Shown here: positions 32,035 through 44,567 of the stretch, piece after piece
How positions within the stretch are numbered: the stretch's first letter is position 1
Layout: each line of letters opens with the position of its first letter
Source of the DNA: Sarocladium kiliense
Lineage: Eukaryota; Ascomycota; Sordariomycetes; Hypocreales; Sarocladiaceae
NCBI GenBank assembly: GCA_030734395.1
Contig: JAUZTG010000016.1
Location: 868,001-932,000, forward strand
Reading direction: 5' to 3'
Length of the DNA: 64,000 bases
Notes under the pieces: model-generated
What the model was told of the DNA's origin: nothing
Database searches by the model: none
Seen by the model: the letters and a program-made list of their open reading frames with translations, nothing else
Made by a program: the position numbers and the translations under genes

Positions 32035-35000
32035 GCTGTGTGTACCACAATGTTCTCCGGATCTAACAAGTACTTCTCTAATGCAAGAAAAGTCGGCGTG
32101 AGCGTAGTTTCACGGACCGAGTGCAGTGGTGGGGATGCTCAGCTTCGCTGTTGGCGAACTTGTTGAACGAGTGAGCCTTGCGGACCCCGAGTGGCGGGGT
32201 GAGGTTGAACACAGTGCGGCAACGTAGCCGGTCGAAACGCCAGTCATGCGGCCAGTGACGCGGACAAATCCCAGAAGGGGACAGGTCGGCGATAGCTTTG
32301 CTTCTTCGGAGGTGCAAGTGCGATAGCTGGCGGCCGCTGAGAACACAGGCATGGAAGGGCAGGGAACTGCAGGCAATGGACCTATCCATTCAACATTCCA
32401 GCTGAGTGGTGGGAAATATGACAAGAAGAGGTCGGCAAAGGCATCTGTCACATTTTGTCGCCCAAGCCAAGTGGAAGTATGGACCAGTAGCGAGTACGGG
32501 GAGCGGGCCGGGAGGAGAGGGCCGGAGGTGGCGCGGGGCAGTGGCCGGCCGGTGAGAGCAGAGACAAAGGCCTTCGGTGATGCGGCAATAATGACGAGAG
32601 CGCGGACGAGGTGGTGATGAGAATGGATGACGTGGCGGGGCGGCAGACGGGTAGTTGATGGAGCTGGAGGGGTTGGCGATGGAATTGAGATACTGATCTC
32701 AAGACACGATCCAAGTGAACGCCGTCTAGGAGCAAGTGATGGGGTGTTTGATGGGAGGAGAAGAAGCAGAAGTAAGGCAAGTGGGGGAAGCGACCATCAG
32801 GTGGAGTGGAGTTGGGTGTTTACTTAAGGCAACTAACTGCTGTGCGGTGAGGTAAGCGTGCGTGAGGTGCCCTGGAGCAGCCCTGAAGCGGAAGGACAGT
32901 GGGTTGCTGGTCCTGCTGGCATTGCTGTTTTAGGAGGGCGAGATCTGACAGACAGGCACTTCGCGGAACTGTGAGAGATGCATCCTGCAGCGCTAACGCC
33001 GCTGTGCTTTAGGGCCGTCACAGTGCCTAAGGCTTTGTCAGACAGAGGGCTTCTGGCTGATTCCAGCACCCTTCGCCCACTGTAACCCTACCAGTCCAAG
33101 CACTAAGGTTCAGAGGACCGTCCACTGGGATGGCTTCCTCTGCCGTCCCCAGCTGTTCTGGATGCATAGTCCCTAATGCAAGCAGCATGCAATGTGACTC
33201 TCCCGTCCTCACCGCTACTTGATCATGGTCCATCCACTCCGGAGAATTTACGCCCATATCATGCATCTGCCGCAAATCTTATGATCCATCCATGTAAATT
33301 GTGCAAGCGATTGCACCGTGTTTCCTTCCCGATGGATATCGGAGTGGGCTATCTACAATCCCCAGCAGCTTGATGTCCCTTCGCCATCGGATCCAAGCAA
33401 ACATATGCACTAGATCTATCCCTCAACTCGCTAATGATTTCGTGTCCCTCTAAGAGGAAAAAAAGGGCATTTCCAACATGGGAATCTCAATTCCGTCGGG
33501 GTAGAATCCCCTGCTTAACCCCGTAATCACTGGAGCCGTTGGTACTAGCTACCGCCGACGGCGCCCTTCTACTCCACGCGGGACGTTGCCCTTCCGTGCG
33601 GCCGAGCGCAACAATACCCCCTGTTTTGATCGTTTTCGCGCAAGGTTTATCCTTGCTTGCAACCGAGCGTCCTGTTGCCGCTCTTTGGAGGCTTGCACGC
33701 CGTCATTATTGGCGCAGGCTCCAAGTCTCTGGCTGGCCAGTGGTAGACCTTGTACGTCTACCTGTCAATCTGACAAGTCTTGTTGCTAAACCCCAATAAC
33801 GTAAGATCGGATTCCCTTCAACTGCCAATCACGAACGGCATCTATCTCCAAGGTTATAACGAGTCAGCCAATCTTGCCGATCATCGTACCATTGTTGTGG
33901 TCACTGGGCATCCATCTCCAGCCCCTCGGAGCAAGGTGTGTGTTCGGGAGTAGCGATCCTCGCCGATCGTGAAGTCCTATGACAGTGCATTGCATCGCCC
34001 TACGAAATAAGATTCCACACTGCATGAACTAGTTGAGCGACCGGAGTTTGCTCCGCTGTGGCGTGTTGGTCAGCGGTGACAATAGCCCGGCGGTGCTTTA
34101 GACATTGTTCCTCTTATCTGAACACACAAATGCACGTGAACGAAGAGAAAGAGCACTTGTCCACCGCCAAATCACAATTGACACACGCCCTCGATTCGCG
34201 GCTCCGAGTCCGCTTGGTCGTATCAAGCCCGGCACGCTTCGGCGAACACGGCAGCATCTCGTGCATACACGTCTTACGACCTCACTAATACCGCGATTAG
34301 TGCAGCCATCATGTCGGCAGTCATCATCTCTGCCCACCGCAATCCCCCTCAACGTCTGCTATCCAGCCAATGAATTTCTCGTCCAGGGATCTTGGAGTAG
34401 TGGAACCCGGAGATCAGACTTTGGGCCTGACTGCCAGATTGGGCCCTGTGCAGGGGCAATCCTGGGTGGTGATCGACTGCCCCTGGCCACCACCCCTGAT
34501 TCTCATTGCTCCTCTCTTACCCGCTCACCTGCCTCCCCGACTGGGTCCAGATCCTGGTTTTCAGCTGCTGTCGTTCATTCCTCCTCGGAATCTACGGAAT
34601 TGGCGAAGGATTACCACCCACATCTCCCTAACAAGGTGTTCCCCAGGTCACATGTTTGAGCACGGAGGCCTATTACGGCTTCGATCCAGGTTGTGGTGCA
34701 CTCTAGAAAGATCGAACACCGTTACATCGGCCTTACACCGTTGCGACATGGCCATATCCCGAGACCTTGCTTCTGCAAGTGCCGCATTCCTACTGATGCA
34801 ACAGGCACGGACAGCGGTACTTGGGTTCGCTGTGACGTGTTCGACCCCAAGCCTCCCAAGATGAATCGCCGAGGAGGCAAACACGTTTCACCGAGGAAGG
34901 GCTAGTTTGGACCGCCCCAAGAATTCCGAGTGGTCACCATTGAAGGCGATTGTTGAGTTGATCGAGTCCCAAGTAGGGAGGACAGGGATGAGCAGTGCTG

Positions 35001-36347
35001 GATCTGAGACATGTCAGTCCAACGCGGAGCAGAGTGTCTCTGAAAGCCACCAGCAGCACCGTAATGGCCCCATACAAGCCCCAGAATACAGGCAGACACA
35101 GGACGAAGAGGGCAGTCCGTGTCGAGTAGTGGCCTTGTCCAGTTGGGCCTTAAACCCGAAAGGCGTCAGAGACTAGTTCGAGGTAGGCCAAGGTAGGCCA
35201 AGGTAGTCAGTCGGTCTAGTTTGGAACCGCTCACATTTCAAGTCAGATAAGGCTTCGGAGAAGTGTACGTTTAAGTTATGAGCTGGCGTCATGAAATATG
35301 ATAGATTACAAGATTAGTAGTAGGTACAAGTTGGAGTCGCTTTGTGAGAATGATAGAATGTCTTCCTCCACACCACCTTATCAGGCTCGACACCACCCTC
35401 AGCTCCCTAGCTAGGTGCGCTGGTGGGAGCCTTACAGCAGCCTCTTCTTTTCTCTTCCCTCCCCCAGCTTTTCCTGACACCCAGCCCAGTTCCGCATCCT
35501 CATGTGTTCGTTTTGTTCCGTTGTGATAGCCGCGTAACCACCATAAAGCATAAGGATATCGTAAGAGTGTGTAAAAGAGCAAGTGAACCAACCGTCCAAA
35601 CGCACAAAAAGGTGTAAACTCCAGAAAATTGCGAGTGGCCCATATTTGGCTGCCACAGGATATCGAAAGGTAGTGTGAAAAGCAAAATGCAAAGCGAATG
35701 AAACAACCAATTCTGCAAGCGAAAAACAAAAATGGTACAGAGCTCGTTGAGCCGGTTCCTTTGTTGGTTGGTTTGTTGACTGTGTGTATGGTGTATGGTA
35801 TTGGTGGTTGTGGGTGGTGGGGTGCGAGCTTGTAGCCGAGAGAACATGTCGCAAGCGAGGTAGGAAAAAGCAATGATCAATGCAAGCAAGCAAGCGAGAG
35901 AAAAAATGGCCATGTATTGGAATGAATGGACAAGAAGTTGGACAAAAGGTCCGGCATAGATGTTGTCCGAAAGGCCCTGTGCTTTTCGAATTGGCAGCAC
36001 AATGTGGCACGGCATCCGGCGTTGCTGAAGAAGCATAGAGGCTTCGGCAGCAAGCTAAAGTGGCCTGATGGATGTCTTTTCCTTGTTGCCATCTTCACAA
36101 GGGAATATCATGAGTCAAGTCAAGCCTCCCCCGAGCTCGGTCCTCAGAGGAAAAGCAATGGATGTCCAGGTCGGCAGGGGTGTTTGCCCATGCGATTGGC
36201 GATGCACGTAAGCTGAGCCCCAACCCTGGCCGAGGAACCCCGGGGTGAGCCTCCAGCTCCCCACCGCCACCATCGGCGCCTATCGAAGGATCCTTGCCAG
36301 GTGGGCAGGGATGCTCGCAGGCTTCGCTTGTTTGATGTCACTGCCAA
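32035..36347. other. 4.3-kb gene-free region downstream of the C2H2 regulator
   Basis: No gene could be supported on either strand. Near the left end is the promoter of the F-box/LRR gene. The right end probably holds a long 3' UTR of the C2H2 gene. Frames of 160-190 codons at 34370-34864 and 35289-36036 overlap each other in several phases and have no domain. A short direct repeat lies at 35181-35206. Confidence 0.5.
35181..35206 (+). repeat. 10-bp direct repeat, about 2.6 copies
   Basis: The unit aggtaggcca occurs twice in full, followed by aggtag. It is short, and no function is suggested. Confidence 0.7.
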
Positions 36348-37590
36348 TTAGAAACACTCATCGGGCGTGAGCCAGCCTGAGCTGCCCTTGTTGGTCTTCG
36401 GCGGCTGCCTCTTCTTGCGGCTGCGCTCCTCCTCCTCAATGATGGGAACAGCCTCCGGCATGAACTCGACGCCACGGTTCCTGCTGTTGGGCCGTGCGTG
36501 AAGCTTTCGGTGGTTGTTCAGGTTGTCCTGACGGTTGAATTGATCCTTCTTGCAGAATTCGCAGCGGAAGCGGTTGGGGCCCTCTCCGTGTGTACTAGTG
36601 CATGCTTTGTTAGCTGGGTCGGTCTAGACGAGTTTGGTCGGCAGTCCCGAAAATCTGAGATATGACAACTTACGTTTGCTTGTGTCGCTTCAAGTGCTCC
36701 ATTCGGCGGAAGGCCTTGCTGCAGCCGGGGTACTCGCACCGATGCTTCGCTGCGCCGACGACCTCGACCTGAGGGCGCTGTGAAGTCTCTGATGCTCGCT
36801 TGTGATTGCGTCGGTGCTGGACACGCATGAGCGCTCGGCTACGGTCGTGCTGAACCCTGTGCAGCTCCTCGCTCCTTTGCTGGGCTTGGAAAACCATCAT
36901 CTGGCGCTGGAGAGCCTCTGGTGAGGTGGTCCCAGGGAGGGACTCTGGTGCCATCATGAAGGATGCAGATGGGTTGAGGTGCAGTGGCTCCATGCTGTCC
37001 ATCATGTGAGGCTGACCAAAGAAGTGGTTGGGGCTGTCTTGGATCTCCCCTGACCACGGTGAAGGCGAATCTGCCAGGTCAGAGCCTGACATGCTTCTTG
37101 TGGGAGTCATCAAGATGCTGCTTTGAGGAGTCATCATGAGAGCTGTGGGTGCAGAGTCATCCATAGCATGTGGTGAAACGTTGTAGATGCCAAAGGAGTT
37201 TGATGGCGTGAGAGTGTGGATGTTCTGTTGTGAGAGGTTCATGTCGACCATGTCGTATGTCGATGAGAAGCTGTCGTACCTCTTCATCGGGGTCGATGGA
37301 AGAGTCTCTGTGAAGGAGAGGTTCTCAGGCTCCATCCTGGATGCTCCAAGGATGTAGTTGGCTGAGGCTCCATGAGGAGGTGTGAGGTCGACGGGGTAGC
37401 CGTGAGCATGGTGATCGTCAAACTCGACTTTGACGCCTGTTGGTGTTGACCGTCTTGAGTCTGGAGTAAGGCGGTCGAATGCTGAGGTGCCGTGGGAAGC
37501 AGTTGTGATTGTGGGATAGTGGAAGGACTGGCTGGTGGTGGTGCTGAAGCTATCTTCCACCGGGAAGCGGAACTCGTCTTTGAACTGCAT
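36348..37590 (-). CDS. Two-finger C2H2 transcription factor, BrlA-like (conidiation-regulator type)
   Basis: Two exons on the minus strand: 37590-36674 and 36594-36348, with a 79-nt phase-2 intron inside finger 1, giving 387 residues. Residues 1-250 are Ser/Thr/Pro/Met-rich and probably activating. Finger 1 uses C285, C290, H303 and H308 (CEYPGC...RRMEHLKRH). Finger 2 uses C317, C320, H334 and H338 (CEFCKKDQFNRQDNLNNH). The linker THGEGPNRFR replaces the usual TGEKPY. A basic tail follows (RPNSRNRGVEF, EEEERSRKKR). The MEHLKRH/DNLNNH layout resembles BrlA-class fingers, hence the suggestion of a developmental regulator. True orthology to brlA is not shown. The gene-free flanks of 4.3 and 7 kb fit a heavily regulated gene. 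Confidence 0.85.
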
Positions 37591-38675
37591 CTTGTCGGCT
37601 GTATGTGTGTGTGTGTGGATGGAGATGTATGAAGGAGAGTGTTGTGAAGAGGTTTTCGGAGAAAGAATGGTGTTATTGAATATTGGCAGAGGTGAGATGC
37701 CAGAGTGGCAAGTAGAAGGAGTGTGGAGGGAAAAGAGTGTGGGGGATGAGTCAAGAGAGAGCAGAGTAATGAGTGGAAGGAGTGGACAGTCGACGTCAAG
37801 TGACTCGCAGTGTCGGAATGTTGATGTCCTGGCCGGGTATGCCGTGCAGATATATCAAGTAGATGGAATGGGAGGAGAAGGGGGCAGCTCTCGAAGTGGC
37901 AGGGAGCCACAAGAGGGAGGTAAGACAGCCGGTAGTGCAGATCAGCGCACCACTTGTTCGTGGATATGTTGGTGTCCGATAGTGGCTGGATGCTAGAGAG
38001 AGGCCGAGAGACACTGTTGCTGGGTGAAGGGCACAAGTGTGTCTTTTGAGTGTTGGAATGGGGCTCTTGACGGAAGGGGTTCTTGTGAAGAGTCGATAGT
38101 GATGTTGAAGGGAAGATCTCGATCGAGGGCGCAGGTGGCTAGATGGTGAAAGTTCGATGCGAGGGTGCAAAGTGATCCCCACTGGAGATGGAGATATTGG
38201 GCTGGGACGGAGTTATAGATTTGATGTTTGAGTGTCGAGAGAGGATGTTTCTCCGTAGTCCACAGCAAGAGAGACAAGGTGGAAAGACCAAATCATGAAG
38301 AGGTAGCTGGAGGAGATGTTGATCAACCAGGTAGGCCTAGTTATAAGAGAATCGAGGCAGAGCAGGCCCGGTCAAGCCAGGAACCGGAGGCGTCTGGCTG
38401 GCTGTCTGTCTGTCAATGGATCATGCCCAGCTGTGTGGGAGGGGTGTTGATCATTGTGCCAATTCTAGCGAGCAGCCCCCATTGAGAAGAAGAGAAGACG
38501 CACTTATGCAGGTCAGGGTCCAGTTTGGGGTGGCTCAATACATGCACGGGACGAGAGAGTTCAGCAGACTCCAACGCTAGCATCTGGAGCCAGCCTTCTT
38601 GTGCCTTATGGAGGAGTAACGGGGGATCAGGAACAAAGGGCAGTGCAGAAGAAGGCTATTGCTGGTGCTGCAAAC

Positions 38676-38775
38676 TGTGTGTGTGTGTGAAAGAACCAGC
38701 GATTTACTTACACGCACGCACGCACTGTGACCACACACACCACTCCAAACCACACACACGCCGCACATGCATGCA
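38676..38775 (+). repeat. GT/CA-type low-complexity region
   Basis: A GT run near 38676-38689 is followed by CGCA and ACAC runs up to about 38775. This is simple-sequence DNA in the regulator's upstream region. Confidence 0.65.
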
Positions 38776-41700
38776 CATACTACGCCGGCACCTGTGTGGG
38801 TGCATGGGAACGAACAGGCCGACATGGGTGTGGAGGGGGTGGCTGGTGGCTGCATCTTGGGAACCCGCAGTACCCTGGTAACAGGTGTGAGACTAGGGAA
38901 GATCAATAGATGGGGTCATGACGGGGAGCTAGTAGCTGGTCGTGGAGAGGGTTTCCTTTCGAGGGTTTTGCTTTCTTCTGTAGCGTCGTAGTAAAAGAGG
39001 GCGTGCCGAGCCAACAATTGCTGGTTCGCTATGGAGATGCCATGGATCGTGGACGTGGATGAGGTCGACGAGGAGGCGACACGACAGGTCAGTTGTAAGT
39101 CCACACTACGCACGCAAGCTCGCCAGGCAGGGCTCGTCACTTTTCACCTGCATAAGATTTCCGGTGCAGCGCTGAATTATCGACGCTGGTGTTCCTCGCT
39201 TATGGTCTCCGTCGTCGTAGTTTCATGCCGTTTGTTAACTCTGTTGTGGAACTCGTCTATCATCTCTATTGTGACAGCCCACCGCGGACAAGACAGGATA
39301 ACCAGATGGAGAGATTCATCCCGTTATGGGCCTCCTGTTCAGGTAAACTCTGTAGGAGGAATGGGGTCGACTTGTCATTAAATTTCCGCTGCAAAACAGA
39401 GCCGGCCGATCTTGTGAGACAGTGATGCCACCGAGTAGAGCCGAGTGAGTCGCGGATCTCGAACAAGGCGGAACAGCACACGGAGTATTTACAGCGACAT
39501 GTCGAGGCTGTCTGCTTGGCACTGTGAGTGCCTGAAAGGAGACAATTAGGCGGGTAGTCGACACGAGTATTTCCCAATAGCGTGCAATGGCCGTCCTGCA
39601 TGCTGCTTCGCCTCTCGTGGTACTATCATAGAATCATCGCTTCAACGCAACCGCCCTGCCGCGAATGAGCATGTCACAAAGAACCCAGCCCGGCCTCGAC
39701 GCTCACGTAGGAGCCAGCAAATGGCTAGGGCAACCTTCACGAACATACGACCCAAAAGAGGGGGGAGTGGTTCCTTCAAGACGTAATCTTGTGGGCTTCT
39801 GGAGCAGATCAGAAGGGTACCTGGCAGAGGCCTGCTGCAAGACGATAGAAAGAGAGGGGCCCAAAGGGGCGAACACTGTGCCCGGAGAATTACAAGAAAC
39901 TCTGAAGAGAGACATGCATAGCAGGGCCCTGCACTGGATTGGCCCAAGTTGGGATCTGTTCCTGTTTCAGCGGTCGGCGCGCTGAACCAGAGACAACAGT
40001 GGCGCTCGCCCGAAGACGCGGCGAGGAGGGTTGCAATGCAGCGAGTTTCAGGCACGATGGCGAAATTCTCCAGAGTAGTGTTTGTTCCAGTTGCCAATCC
40101 ATGTTCACCTGTGCTTATTGCCATCTGAAGAACATGATGTCATGACTCTGAATAAGGTCGTTTGAGTTTCGCAGGCTTGCACCAACCGTCTCATCTTGAA
40201 GCCAGCCACGGAGGGGGCAATGGCAATAGACACAAAGGGCTTGCTGATCCCCGTCGGCCAGCCCATCCATTGACCCAGCCTGGCCTTGAGAGGCGGGCGA
40301 CGCCGACGGGAAATCTGGAGAACAATAGAGATCCCAGCCTATTCATGGGCCGTTAGTGCGGTGGCCGAGGTCTGGTCTCGATATAGGCCCCTGGTTCGTG
40401 CACTGGCACATCCTTGGGACGTTGCGTGTGGTGCATGTGTGGCATGCCAGCCAACCCCGGCCTGTTCACACTGTCGTTGGTTGGTTTTCGGTCAAAACGC
40501 AGCCGTCAATAGCGTTTCTGAGAACGCTATTGGTTGTTATCGATGGTGCCTGGCCCTCGGCTGCTTGCTCAATGGCGGGACGTGCAGCCACTCTCCTCCC
40601 GACAAGTCCGGGAGAACTTAAACCATGACCTTCCAAATTATATCCCTGATGAGCCATCAATCCGGATCATGGCATTCCTCAGCTTTCTCCCGGCAGGAAT
40701 AGTTTCTCCAAAGAAAACACTGTGCGCACAAAATCGTCGAGTGAACCAACACCGACCCCACGACCCGTGTCCCAGCCACCACGCAAAAAGCAATGGTCGG
40801 CCAACACAAACAGAAACCCATCGATCGGCGTCCTCGGCCGGAGCCCAGTGGAGAAGAGGATTTCCTGAATTGTCTCTCTACGTCTAAGGCTTGGGGCTTG
40901 AGCTCTGGGGCCGATACGCTAACGTGAAGGGGTCGCAGTAGTCGCCGTATCGACCCTTATCCATATCCACCATCGCAGGCGAGGGTTTACACGTATGTCT
41001 CTGCTTCCTTTTGCCGGCCGACTTGGTCCAATTAGACATGCAAATCGCTAGGGCACACCAGACGACCCTCCTCTTCAACTGAACCTTCTCCTTAGCAACA
41101 GCTCCCTGCATGTTGAATTGCGTGTGATGCCCCTCTCCCACCAGCCAGCCGTCCAGGAACAAGAGACAAGCGACGGGGGCAACCTCCGGCGCACGAGGGA
41201 GGTCCCTCATGTTCGTCCATCTTGAGTTTTCTGCACTGTGTCTTGTGTGTCAGCTGCGACATGCTGCACGCCGCCCACAACAATGGACATTGAGGCTAGC
41301 CAGGCCGTGGCTGGACAAATAGAGCTTGGGCCAGCTGAAGCCGAACCCAACAGCAGCTGTTGCTTAATATGGGTAGGACATATAGAGCATGCACCAGCTC
41401 TCAGCCCGCTACCGCCGCCGCCGACGCCGCCTGCTGGGAGGAGGGGCCTCATCAGTGACATCGCTTTACAGTAAACTGCATACTGTCCAGGGCTACTCGT
41501 GACAACCCTGTCATATTGTGAGATATGACGCCTAGAGTGGGGAGCGTTCGATCGCCGCCCGTCCATCCCGATAGCGCTGGTTGCTTCAAGCTCGACTCGT
41601 CCCCGATTTCCGTCCCTGCATCTCGTCTTTTCCCAGGGGATCGATGCCTAGATGCTGAGAGGCGACTAGCGGGAGCGGACGCGGGCGCACGCCAAAGCAG

Positions 41701-43069
41701 TCCCTTAGGTCCTATGTTAGTGCCAACCGATTGCACCTTTGAACTCGGCGCAGGCGATGATCTTGACAATGGCAACAAGTCCCGGACTTCATCAAGGACG
41801 TGCATGTGAAAGGAGGCCGAGGCCCTGGATGGGTACGTGCGAGCCTTTCATCGGCGCTCTCCATGTGGCAGGACGTCCGGCCACGTTGGACGGCCAAGGT
41901 CTGTGCTCATAGCCTTGAAGCAATGACCACCTCTATAATAATCCACGATGATGACAAGCAATCCCAACATGGACAGGTGCAGTGGTGCTGTAACGTACGT
42001 CAACCAACAACCGTCTGTGTATGTGCATGGGGTCTGTTGTCAAACTCGCCTCCCAATGTCTTGCAACTCGCAACTCTAAAGCACCCAGGCACACCGGAAT
42101 CGTACGACGACAGGGGGATGTGTGTGCGCCTTCAGCTGTCACTGATTCCATCGCCTCAGCGACCCAGGTCTGCCGATATCATCCCGTCGTGGAGTCTTCT
42201 CCGCCTCTACATCGCTAGAGCCAGATGACTCGTCATATTTCTGAAAAGACACAACAGACAAGGGTAATCAGACAGGCCCTCACGTCGGTGGCCCCGCCCA
42301 GACGGAACGGATTCTGCCCGCGAGAGGGCTCAGACTCTCTTTACCTCTACAGGAGGTTGTTGGAATACCTAATCCCCCCGGTAAGCGTAGGCGAACATCG
42401 GGTTCAGGGTGCAAGCTGCCTTCCTACCCTTGCCCCTTGCTTCTTGCCGGGACCCATCGCCTGAGATGTGAACAGGGGTCGTAGATCAGAGTTCGAAAAC
42501 TCAGACTGTGGGGAATAGTTCATCTTAGCCCAGAACCGTCCAGCTCTGCCGTGCCCCTCGATCAGAGACCCTGACTTTCCCAGCCCGCGCGCCGCACGAC
42601 CTCTGCCGTGAGTGTGTGCAATTAATATGGGAGATCTTCACCTTGACAAGGGTGCTGAGCCGTATGACCATGATAATTAAATGTGAGTCGCCTCCCTCTC
42701 ATGGGATTTCCATCCACTTTCCCATGTTCCGTACCTTGTCTTATGGTTCGCTCCTCTGATGCAGCGCATAGGAGCGCATAGACGAAGCGACAGGCCCTCA
42801 AGCCCATGTCAACCTCATCAACCCAAACATCACAAGAATCTGGTACCGGTCAGCAATAAGTCTCCTGGAAACCCACAACCGCGCAGTAGAGATCCGCTAG
42901 AACTCTGCATACTCCCTCCAGATCGAGGAATGTGACGCCCGGCGCGAGCTTCCCACCCGAGCTCGACCGGCCTTAGCTTCTCCATAGGCCCCCCGAAGCG
43001 AGGGAACTGGATGTCATGCAATGCGATCTGGGGCCACCTCTCTGTCGACACCCTCCCTGCGTCCCCCCT

Positions 43070-43092
43070 GGGCTGGGCTGGGCTGGGTTGGG
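43070..43092 (+). other. Predicted G-quadruplex motif (five GGG tracts, 2-nt loops)
   Basis: GGG occurs at 43070, 43075, 43080, 43085 and 43090, each separated by CT or TT. This satisfies the usual G3-loop rule with very short loops, which favours stable folding. It lies in gene-free DNA. Confidence 0.55.
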
Positions 43093-44567
43093 CTTGGCCC
43101 GGAGCAACTCCGAATAGCTCAACCATTACCGCGATCAACATATTGCAGCGGCTGCGGAGCCAGAGGCGCTGCTGACGGCATTGCCGTGTGTGTGCCTGAA
43201 CCCTCCTGCAGATCACTGTGGCATGCGCTATGCTCAAAGGGCAAACTCACTCGTCGACGCCTCTGCTTCTTCTGGCTATCAGGCCAGTCGGAATAGGTAA
43301 TAAGCTGGGATACGAGACCCGCAAATGGACGTAACCTTCCTGCTTCAGCTCATAAGAACCACTGAATCACCAGCCAGTCCGGGAGCTTAAACGCCAATAA
43401 CTTTGTGTATAGACTTTCACCTAGCGAGCAACCCTATCATCGGCGTGCTACCTCCCAATCATGAATTCCACAACAGTGTAAACTTTCTTTGCGCCGGACT
43501 GCGCTTTTTCGCTAGAATTCCAGAGGATCTTGTCAACGCTGGTGCTGGACTGTTTGCTAGGCGGGTCCCCATGAGAGGCGAATGGGCCGTCCGCGCGGAC
43601 CGAGCCTTCGGACCTGCGCGAGCCATCGCCAGCTGAAATTCTTTTGAGGGACTTTGTCGGCCGCTAGTTGACCAGTTGGCAGGCGATGATTATTGGGGCC
43701 ATGGCATCATCCTGTAGACCCTTTGAAAAGAACGTAGGATTATCTGACCATGAGCCGTTGAAAGCATGGCTTGTGCAACGAATTAGAACCGGGGTTCGTC
43801 GGGAGACCCGAACGGGCGGCTCGCCGTACGTCCCGTACCCGACGCAACACACGGGCTATTGAAAATATTTACTGGCACGGACCAATGCCAACAACTAGAG
43901 CATTCCGGTGCTGCTCAGGGGTTGCCCCTCAGTGGGCTTGCTCGTCTTAGGCTTTGACGTGTTCCTGGCCGTTCCTGTTTGGTTGCCCGCCCTGCGGAAT
44001 ACCAATGATCGATAGGTGTCGATAATAAACAATAGTGTCCGGTGCCTTGGGATCCTGTGTGCTTTCTGGCCCTGGCATGCCCCTCACCCTAGATAGACAC
44101 CATCATACGAGGGGCAACGTGTTTCCCCTGCAGGAAAACGTCAATAGTCAGGGTTCATGCCCCTCAATCGAGTTTGCCGGCACCGAATTCACGCAATTTT
44201 TGGCCTGATCGAGATTCCCATGTCCCAAATCCACGCATCCGACGTCTTCAACCTCCCCTTTTGAGGACCCTGGTTTCTGCATCACAGTTCGAGAACACAG
44301 AGCCGGCCAGGGCTACCCATGAACGGCAGGGACCGAGGCTCCAGACCCGAGCCGGTAGATCATATCAAAGTCTGGTTGACTCCGCCTTCTCTGTACCGTT
44401 GACGCTGAGTCGCGTGGCCTCCATGTAACTCTCAACTGCCCAGGGGTCAGGATCCTGGTCCCCTGCACCTGTCAAAGACGAAAATCTTGTTCCCCGTCCC
44501 CGGCCATTTTTCACCAATACTCATAGATGATGATAGTGTGAGCCACGTGGCGCAATTCTTGTCAATA

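Larger units (their letters stand above)
37591..44567. other. 7-kb gene-free region upstream of the C2H2 regulator
   Basis: I found no frame with a domain and no plausible spliced gene. The right edge is the 3' flank of the eIF2B gamma gene. The left third probably contains the regulator's leader and promoter; CA/GT microsatellites lie near 37604-37620 and 38676-38775, and a run of five GGG tracts at 43070-43092. A non-coding RNA or a very small gene could be missed. Confidence 0.5.

Noticed and set aside
32110..32780. Minus-strand frames upstream of the F-box/LRR gene
   Set aside because: Low-complexity Ser/Pro/His composition, several overlapping phases, no domain; more likely promoter and leader.
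34370..34864. Plus-strand frame of 165 codons in the gene desert
   Set aside because: Pro/Leu-rich composition, overlapped by another long frame, no domain or splice support.
35289..36036. Three overlapping minus-strand frames of 178-194 codons
   Set aside because: They run in different phases over the same DNA, which is typical of stop-poor non-coding sequence, here probably the 3' UTR of the C2H2 gene.
37284..38036. 250-codon minus-strand frame overlapping the start of the C2H2 gene
   Set aside because: It overlaps the coding exon in another phase and is His/Ser/Pro-rich; a shadow of the real exon and its CA-rich leader.
42490..42530. A GAGTTCGAAAACTC stem-loop that resembles a tRNA T-arm
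   Set aside because: No matching acceptor stem, D-arm or anticodon arm around it; no tRNA was supported anywhere in the window.
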